This document shows, piece by piece, positions 1-4,242 of a stretch of 7,383 nt of DNA. Positions within the stretch are counted from its first letter, which is position 1; every line of letters begins with the position of its first letter. The notes beneath the pieces were generated by a model. It did no database searches, was not told the DNA's origin, and was given only the letters and a program-made list of their open reading frames with translations. The position numbers and the translations under genes were made by a program. Origin of the DNA: Spartobacteria bacterium (GTDB lineage Bacteria; Verrucomicrobiota; Verrucomicrobiia; Chthoniobacterales; Chthoniobacteraceae); contig JANXZI010000398.1 in NCBI GenBank assembly GCA_025355595.1, positions 1 to 7,383 on the forward strand, written 5' to 3'.

Positions 1-38
1 CGCATGGAGCCGGGGCGCCCTCGCCCCGGCTCCATGCG
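1..38. repeat. Perfect GC-rich palindrome, possible terminator hairpin
   Basis: The arms 1-17 and 22-38 are exact reverse complements (cgcatggagccggggcg and its complement) around a 4-nt loop, ccct. The stem would be 17 bp with no mismatch. The left arm starts at the window edge, so it may be longer. No T-run follows on the right, so it is not a canonical intrinsic terminator on the + strand; the other side cannot be seen. It could be a terminator of the gene to the left, a bidirectional terminator, or a member of a dispersed palindrome family. Structure is certain; role is inferred. Confidence 0.8.
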
Positions 39-137
39 CGTTGTCGCGCGGCCGCGTCTGAACATCGGACAGGATTGAGAGTGTTTGTTCGCTGCACCGC
101 TGGACTCCGCCTCGCTGCGTGCGTATTTTTTCCAAAC
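39..137 (+). promoter_or_regulatory. mqnC upstream region, no clear promoter
   Basis: This 99-nt stretch separates the palindrome from the preferred mqnC start. It holds a GC palindrome with a gcggccgc core near 50 and a short T-run just before the gene (about 125-131). I see no convincing -35/-10 pair and no Shine-Dalgarno sequence; the bases before the ATG are ccaaac. It presumably carries the mqnC promoter, but nothing in it proves this. A frame-compatible TTG at 75 exists and is discussed under mqnC. Confidence 0.25.
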
Positions 138-1217
138 ATGAGCACCTCACTCCTCGCCGATTCCGTGGCTGACAAGGTCCTCGCGGGCGAACGCATCACG
201 CGCGATGACGCGCTGGAACTTTACCGGTTTCCGCTGAATGAACTCGGGGAACTCGCGCACCGTCGCCGGCTCGCGACGTCACCACAGGGGCGCGAGCGCA
301 TCGTGACCTACATCGTGGACCGCAACATCAACTACACGAATGTCTGCAACGTGTACTGCAAGTTCTGCGCGTTCTATCGGACGGAGAAAGACCACGATCA
401 CTACGTGCTTACGCTGGAGCAGCTCGACCAGAAACTCGACGAGCTGACGGCCATCGGCGGCGTGCAGATTTTGCTGCAAGGCGGGCATCACCCGAAGCTC
501 GGGATCGGGCACTACCTCACGATGCTCGCGCACATCCGCGCGAAATATCCGCACATCAACATCCACGGATTTTCGCCGCCGGAGTTTCAGCATTTCGCGG
601 AGGTTTTCAAAATGCCACTTCGCGAAGTCATCGTGAAATTCATGGAGGCCGGACTCGGGAGCATCCCCGGCGGCGGCGGCGAGATTCTCGTGGACCCGGT
701 GCGCGAGCGCATCGCGCCTTTGAAATGCAAATCGGACGCGTGGCTCGAAGTGATGCGCGTGGCGCACGGGCTCGGGCTGAATTCGAGCTGCACGATGATG
801 TTCGGCCACGTCGAGACGATCGAGGATCGCATCGAGCATTTGCAGCGGCTGCGCGACACGCAGGACGAGACGGGCGGCTTCACGGCGTTCATCTGCTGGA
901 CGTTCCAGCCCGAGCACACCAAGCTGCGCGCGGAGCCGGTCGGCAGCAGCGAATACCTGCGGATGCAGGCGCTCAGCCGCATCTTCCTCGACAACATCCC
1001 GAACGTGCAAAGTTCATGGGTGACGCAAGGTCCGCGCATCGGACAGATCGCGCTGCGCTACGGCGCAAATGATTTCGGCAGTGTGATGATGGAGGAGAAT
1101 GTGGTGTCGAGCGCGGGCACTTCGTTCCGGCTGAACACGGCGCAGATCGAGCGGCTCATCGGCGAAGCGGGATTCGAGGCGCACCGGCGGGATAACTGGT
1201 ATCGGCTGCTCTCGTAG
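138..1217 (+). CDS. mqnC: Cyclic dehypoxanthine futalosine synthase (MqnC), radical SAM
   Basis: MqnC converts dehypoxanthine futalosine to its cyclic form in the cytosolic futalosine route to menaquinone. The 359-residue product has the radical SAM cluster motif CxxxCxxC at Cys70, Cys74 and Cys77 (TNVCNVYCKFCAFYR), which binds the 4Fe-4S cluster. It is followed by the family stretches LLQGGHHPKLGIGHY, HGFSPPEF and GSIPGGGGEIL. The form of the cysteine motif and the QGGHHP segment fit MqnC better than its paralogue MqnE. The ORF extends upstream to a TTG at 75, but those 21 extra residues look like translated leader and family similarity begins after the ATG at 138, so I chose 138. No Shine-Dalgarno sequence is visible. 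The gene stands alone and is convergent with ispE; its TAG stop lies inside the left arm of the 1213-1311 inverted repeat. The other mqn genes must be elsewhere. Confidence 0.93.
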   Translation: MSTSLLADSVADKVLAGERITRDDALELYRFPLNELGELAHRRRLATSPQGRERIVTYIVDRNINYTNVCNVYCKFCAFYRTEKDHDHYVLTLEQLDQKLDELTAIGGVQILLQGGHHPKLGIGHYLTMLAHIRAKYPHINIHGFSPPEFQHFAEVFKMPLREVIVKFMEAGLGSIPGGGGEILVDPVRERIAPLKCKSDAWLEVMRVAHGLGLNSSCTMMFGHVETIEDRIEHLQRLRDTQDETGGFTAFICWTFQPEHTKLRAEPVGSSEYLRMQALSRIFLDNIPNVQSSWVTQGPRIGQIALRYGANDFGSVMMEENVVSSAGTSFRLNTAQIERLIGEAGFEAHRRDNWYRLLS

Positions 1218-1311
1218 CCGCCGACGGAGGAGGCGGGCTGATTTTGAACGCGGGATTCGGAACGCGGAGCGCGGAAGAAGATCAGCCCGCCTCCTGCCGT
1301 CGGCGGCTACG
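1213..1311. repeat. Large inverted repeat between convergent mqnC and ispE, likely bidirectional terminator
   Basis: The left arm 1213-1242 and right arm 1281-1311 are reverse complements over 30 bases with one single-base bulge (an extra base in the right arm). Each arm reads cgtagccgccgacgg inward from its outer end. The 38-nt middle contains gaacgcgg twice (1246-1253 and 1260-1267) and gcgga twice. The TAG stop of mqnC (1215-1217) and the TAG stop of ispE (1309-1307) occupy equivalent positions in the two arms. An RNA stem of this length from either strand should act as a terminator or 3'-end stabiliser, although no T-run follows. The size, symmetry and internal short repeats also fit a dispersed palindromic element of the genome that has become the 3' end of both genes. 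Confidence 0.85.
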
Positions 1312-2134
1312 TTTCCGTCAGCACGAGCCACATGTGCCCGCCAAATTGTTCACGCGCCTTTTCCGCGAGCGCGGGACCGAGGGATTTTTCGTGCAGCACG
1401 GCGATCATCGTGCTGCCGCTGCCGGACATGAGGGCGGCGGCGGTCTCGGGCTGATCGAGCAGCCAGCGCTTCATCTCGGCGAGCTGGATGAATTTTTCGA
1501 ACACCGGGCGCTCAAGGTCGTTCACGAGCGTAATGTCGCCGAGCACCTGTGGCCCGTACGGCACGCCGGGGATTTCAAGGGAGTCGCGCCAGCGCTGGTA
1601 AGCCCACGGCGTGGGGACGCCAAAGGACGGCTTGATGAGCAGCAGCGGCAGCGATTGCGGGAGCGCGCAGGGCTCCACGATTTCGCCGCGTCCACGGCAC
1701 CACGCGGCGCTGCGCGCGAGGAAGAACGGCACGTCGCTGCCGATCTCCGCGGCGATGCGTGTGAGTTCCGCGAGAGGAATCTTCGTTCCAAAAATCTCGT
1801 TGAGCGCGATCAGCGTGGCCGCTGCGTCGGAACTGCCGCCACCGAGTCCCGCGCCGTGCGGCGTTTCTTTTTTCAAAAAAATGCGGACGTGCGGCTTGAT
1901 GCCCGCGCTCGCGGCGAACGCCGAGGCGGCGCGCACGACGAGGTTCGTGCCGTCCGCGGGCAGCGTGATGTCGCTGCATGAGAATTCGATCCCGCCACTG
2001 TCGCGCCGCTCGATCTCCAGCGTGTCGCGAATCGCGATTGGTGCCATGAGCGACTCGATCTCATGGAAGCCGTCGTCGCGCCAGCGCAGGACGCGGAGCG
2101 AGAGGTTGATCTTTGCGGGGGCGGAAAACTGCAT
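1307..2134 (-). CDS. ispE: 4-diphosphocytidyl-2-C-methyl-D-erythritol kinase (IspE)
   Basis: IspE phosphorylates the 2-hydroxyl of CDP-methylerythritol with ATP, in the cytosolic MEP pathway to IPP and DMAPP. The 275-residue product shows the GHMP kinase pattern in order: the N-terminal PAKINLSLRVLRWRDDGFHE block with the expected catalytic Lys8, the ATP loop PHGAGLGGGSSDAAATL (92-108), GSDVPFFL with the expected catalytic Asp134, the RGRGE segment (147-151), and the C-terminal glycine motif SGSGST (237-242). The length is close to the usual 280-290. The ORF is open to 2248 upstream, but homology starts at MQFSAPAKIN, and the ATG at 2134 overlaps the preceding rhodanese stop as TGATG (1 nt shared). 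It is the last gene of the four-gene minus-strand operon. With no Shine-Dalgarno sequence, its translation probably depends on coupling. The stop lies in the 1213-1311 inverted repeat. Confidence 0.95.
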   Translation of the reverse strand: MQFSAPAKINLSLRVLRWRDDGFHEIESLMAPIAIRDTLEIERRDSGGIEFSCSDITLPADGTNLVVRAASAFAASAGIKPHVRIFLKKETPHGAGLGGGSSDAAATLIALNEIFGTKIPLAELTRIAAEIGSDVPFFLARSAAWCRGRGEIVEPCALPQSLPLLLIKPSFGVPTPWAYQRWRDSLEIPGVPYGPQVLGDITLVNDLERPVFEKFIQLAEMKRWLLDQPETAAALMSGSGSTMIAVLHEKSLGPALAEKAREQFGGHMWLVLTET

Positions 2135-2685
2135 CACGGGGTCGCGCGCGCGCGGCGTCTCAGCAGGGAGGCAAATTCCGAATTCCCGGCAAGCACCCGG
2201 CCCGTGTTCCCGCCCGGGCCGATGAGCGGCCGTCCGCGGTTGGCCCATTCGAAGATGCCGCCTTCGAGCACCTGCACGCGGTTGTAGCCGCGCTTGATGA
2301 GGCTGTCGGCGACGGGCGAGGCGTCCGCTCCGACGGCGTCGTAGATCACCACCGAGTCGTTCGAATTTTCCGGGATGCCAAGCGACGCGGGCGTGTCATC
2401 GCGATCCATGCGCTTCGCGCCGGGCAGGTGGCTGTATCCGTATTCCGCGAGCGGGCGCACGTCTATGAGCACCGGCTTGGGGCCGCCCGGTCTGAAGAGC
2501 CATGCCGCCAGTCCGTCGGCATCGATCCGGTTGACCGAGGGGTAGCGCCTGCGCAGTCCGTCCTTCGTCCGCTCCCAGCGCCACGGCAGGTATGCGAGCC
2601 AGAGCGCGAGGCCGATCCCGGCGAGCAGGATCACCACCATGATCCCGAATGGAGTGAACCGCCGTCCAGCGCCGGCCTTCTTCAT
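2134..2685 (-). CDS. Membrane-anchored rhodanese-like protein lacking the catalytic Cys
   Basis: This 183-residue protein has a basic N-terminus, one hydrophobic segment (about 13-33, FGIMVVILLAGIGLALWLAYL region), then a rhodanese-like domain at about 53-155. Family marks are LIDVRPLAEYGYSHLPGA (73-90) and, after the active loop, the VQVLEGGIFEWANRGRPL block (137-154). The active loop reads VVIYDAVGADAS: Asp116 sits where sulfurtransferases have the persulfide-forming Cys, and the usual GYRS tail is changed to GADAS. It is therefore probably not a thiosulfate sulfurtransferase; a binding or scaffolding role for an inactive domain is an inference. The domain should be anchored by one helix; whether it faces the periplasm or cytosol cannot be decided. 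It starts 3 nt after the stop of the small secreted protein, and its stop overlaps the ispE start. No Shine-Dalgarno sequence is visible. Confidence 0.85.
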   Translation of the reverse strand: MKKAGAGRRFTPFGIMVVILLAGIGLALWLAYLPWRWERTKDGLRRRYPSVNRIDADGLAAWLFRPGGPKPVLIDVRPLAEYGYSHLPGAKRMDRDDTPASLGIPENSNDSVVIYDAVGADASPVADSLIKRGYNRVQVLEGGIFEWANRGRPLIGPGGNTGRVLAGNSEFASLLRRRARATP

Positions 2686-2688
2686 CGG

Positions 2689-3042
2689 TTACGATTTCAG
2701 CGGGACATTGCGCTTCTTCGGGGCGGACTTGTCATCGACGAGATACGACACGGAGCCGTCGTGCTTCACGCGCATGCCGACCTCCTTGTTGCCATCCGTG
2801 ACGATGGGGCGGGAAAAGCGCACGATCCACGAGGTCTTGCCGCCCATCATTGCTTCGGCTTCCAGCGCGATGGAGGTGATGTGCGGCGCATTCCGGCCAT
2901 GCGTCGCGAGGTAATCGGTGGCAACCTTCGCGACGTGGAGCGCGTCAACTCGCGCCGCGTTGTCCGCGTGCGCGCTCTGCAAAAATGCCAACGCGCCGAG
3001 GGTGATTGCGGCGCAGAGGCGGGGGAGGGATGCGATTTTCAT
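2689..3042 (-). CDS. Small secreted protein of unknown function
   Basis: This gene encodes 117 residues. It opens with a clear Sec signal peptide (MKIASLPRLCAAITLGALAF, then LQSAHA), with predicted cleavage after Ala-His-Ala near residue 26. The mature part of about 90 residues has an Ala-rich helix (VAKVATDYLATHG), then alternating hydrophobic stretches ITSIALEAEAMM, TSWIVRFSRPIV, KEVGMRVKHDGSVSYLV, and a lysine-rich tail. The helix followed by beta strands and the SWIVRF...EVGMRV.DGS pattern resembles small PepSY/cystatin-like exported domains, but I cannot confirm that and give no function. The ATG at 3042 overlaps the aldolase stop as ATGA, which fixes the start; an in-frame extension to 3207 would lie inside the aldolase gene and precede the signal peptide. 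It is the second gene of the operon and probably periplasmic. Confidence 0.82.
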   Translation of the reverse strand: MKIASLPRLCAAITLGALAFLQSAHADNAARVDALHVAKVATDYLATHGRNAPHITSIALEAEAMMGGKTSWIVRFSRPIVTDGNKEVGMRVKHDGSVSYLVDDKSAPKKRNVPLKS

Positions 3043-4007
3043 AGTCCGAGAGATTTTTTGATTTCGGGGATCGTGCCGGCACTGCCGAGAAACTTGTTCC
3101 GACCCGCGATGAATTTGCAGTATTCGTTTTGAAAGATGATACCCGGTGGGCGGAAGTCGAAGTCGCCGGGCTTGTCGCGGAAAAATTCGCGGTGCACGCG
3201 CGTCCACACGAGGCGCCCGTCGGTGTCGATGTTCACCTTCGTCACGCCGAGCTTCGCGGCGGGGAGGTATTCGTTTTCATTCACGCCGCACGCGCTCGGG
3301 TCGAGCGTGCCGCCGGCGGCGTTGATGCGCGCGACTTCCTCCTTCGGGACGGACGACGAGCCGTGCATGACGATCGGCACCGGCGGCAGGCCTGCCGCTT
3401 TGATGATGTCGCGGATTTTTTCGATCACGTCGAAGTGCAGCGACTGCTGGCCCTTGAATTTGTATGCGCCATGCGAGGTGCCGAAGGCCGCGGCGAGCGA
3501 GTCGCAGCCGGTCTTCTGGATGAACTCCAGTGCTTCGTCGGGGTTCGTCAGGCACGCATTCCCCTCGTCCACCACGATGTGCTCTTCCACGCCGCCGAGC
3601 ATGCCGAGTTCCGCCTCGACGCTGATGCCCTTCGCGTGCGCGCGGTCGCAGACGCGCTTGGTGATCTCGATATTTTTCTCCAACGGATCATGCGACGCAT
3701 CAATCATCACCGAGCTGTAGAAGCCCGAGTCAATGCAGTCGTAGCACGTCTCTTCGTCGCCGTGATCCAGATGCACCGCGAAGATCGCATCGGGAAAAAT
3801 CTCACTGGCCGCGCGGATGATCGCCTCGAGCATGCGCTTCTCCGTGTATTTGCGCGCACCTTTGGAAATCTGGATGATGAACGGCGCCTGGCTCTCGATG
3901 CAGCCGCGGAAGAGCCCCATCGTCTGCTCGGCGTTGTTGATGTTGTATGCGCCGATGGCGAACTTGCCGTAGGCGACCTTGTAGAGCTGCGCGGTGGTGA
4001 CGATCAT
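3039..4007 (-). CDS. fba: Class II fructose-1,6-bisphosphate aldolase
   Basis: This zinc-dependent enzyme reversibly cleaves fructose 1,6-bisphosphate to dihydroxyacetone phosphate and glyceraldehyde 3-phosphate in glycolysis and gluconeogenesis. The 322-residue product carries AVHLDHGDEE with Asp81 (catalytic position) and His82 (zinc ligand), VEAELGMLGG (Glu131/Glu133), GTSHGAYKFKG with His179, VPIVMHGSSSVP with His215, and KVNIDTDGRL (258-266) for phosphate binding. FDFRP near the C-terminus replaces the more usual FDPR. The pattern is most like the CbbA-type branch of class II. I took the ATG at 4007 because the family block TAQLYKVAYGKFAIGAYNIN follows at once. An in-frame ATG at 4028 adds seven residues and has a good Shine-Dalgarno-like GGGAAGGGG four bases upstream, so it is a real alternative. 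It is the first gene of the operon; its stop overlaps the next start (ATGA). Confidence 0.93.
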   Translation of the reverse strand: MIVTTAQLYKVAYGKFAIGAYNINNAEQTMGLFRGCIESQAPFIIQISKGARKYTEKRMLEAIIRAASEIFPDAIFAVHLDHGDEETCYDCIDSGFYSSVMIDASHDPLEKNIEITKRVCDRAHAKGISVEAELGMLGGVEEHIVVDEGNACLTNPDEALEFIQKTGCDSLAAAFGTSHGAYKFKGQQSLHFDVIEKIRDIIKAAGLPPVPIVMHGSSSVPKEEVARINAAGGTLDPSACGVNENEYLPAAKLGVTKVNIDTDGRLVWTRVHREFFRDKPGDFDFRPPGIIFQNEYCKFIAGRNKFLGSAGTIPEIKKSLGL

Positions 4008-4242
4008 GAACCGCAAGTGGAACGGCATCGCGCCCCTTCCCGCAAGCGAAGACTGAAACCTCCGCGCCCGGTGCGGCGTCTGAGCCCGGTGCGCGCCCTC
4101 CATTTCCCCCCCGAAGCCTCCGCCGCGGGAAAAAAATCGCGGGCAATTTTTTTCGTGCATCTCGGAGCGTGCCCGGCATAAGAACCGCTCCCCGCGGACG
4201 CCCTCTGCGCCCCAAATTTACCAAACTAGAACCGATCCAAAT
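4008..4242. promoter_or_regulatory. Divergent intergenic region between aldolase and lipoprotein genes
   Basis: This 235-nt gap must hold promoters for the four-gene minus-strand operon and for the + strand lipoprotein gene. It contains an AT-tract inverted repeat, gaaaaaaat at 4129-4137 facing atttttttc at 4146-4154 around an 8-nt GC loop. An AT-rich island at about 4211-4246 has CCAAA three times (4212, 4221, 4237). CATAAG at 4177-4182 and TAGAAC at 4227-4232 each match four of six -10 bases on the + strand, but neither has a matching -35 element, so I assign no promoter. The part nearest the aldolase has the GGGAAGGGG ribosome-site candidate for the 4028 start. No riboswitch or small ORF was recognised. 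Confidence 0.4.

Noticed and set aside
75..137. N-terminal extension of MqnC from a TTG at 75
   Set aside because: The added 21 residues do not resemble the family start, and the ATG at 138 gives a normal-length enzyme. Upstream sequence provides no properly spaced ribosome site for the TTG.
1861..1882. T6/A7 homopolymer pair inside ispE as a possible frameshift site
   Set aside because: It encodes the FLKKETPHG stretch leading into the ATP loop in one uninterrupted frame. There is no downstream stem in the right position and no sensible alternative product.
2135..2248. N-terminal extension of IspE upstream of 2134
   Set aside because: Family similarity begins at MQFSAPAKIN, and the extension lies within the rhodanese coding sequence, where the TGATG junction fits the shorter start.
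2113..3132. A 339-codon + strand frame across the rhodanese and secreted-protein genes
   Set aside because: It spans two minus-strand genes that have a signal peptide, a membrane segment, rhodanese motifs and overlapping start/stop junctions. The + frame has no recognisable features.
3129..4181. A 350-codon + strand frame over the aldolase gene
   Set aside because: It is the complement of a clearly recognised aldolase with intact metal-ligand motifs. Its translation is low-complexity Arg/Ala/His-rich sequence.
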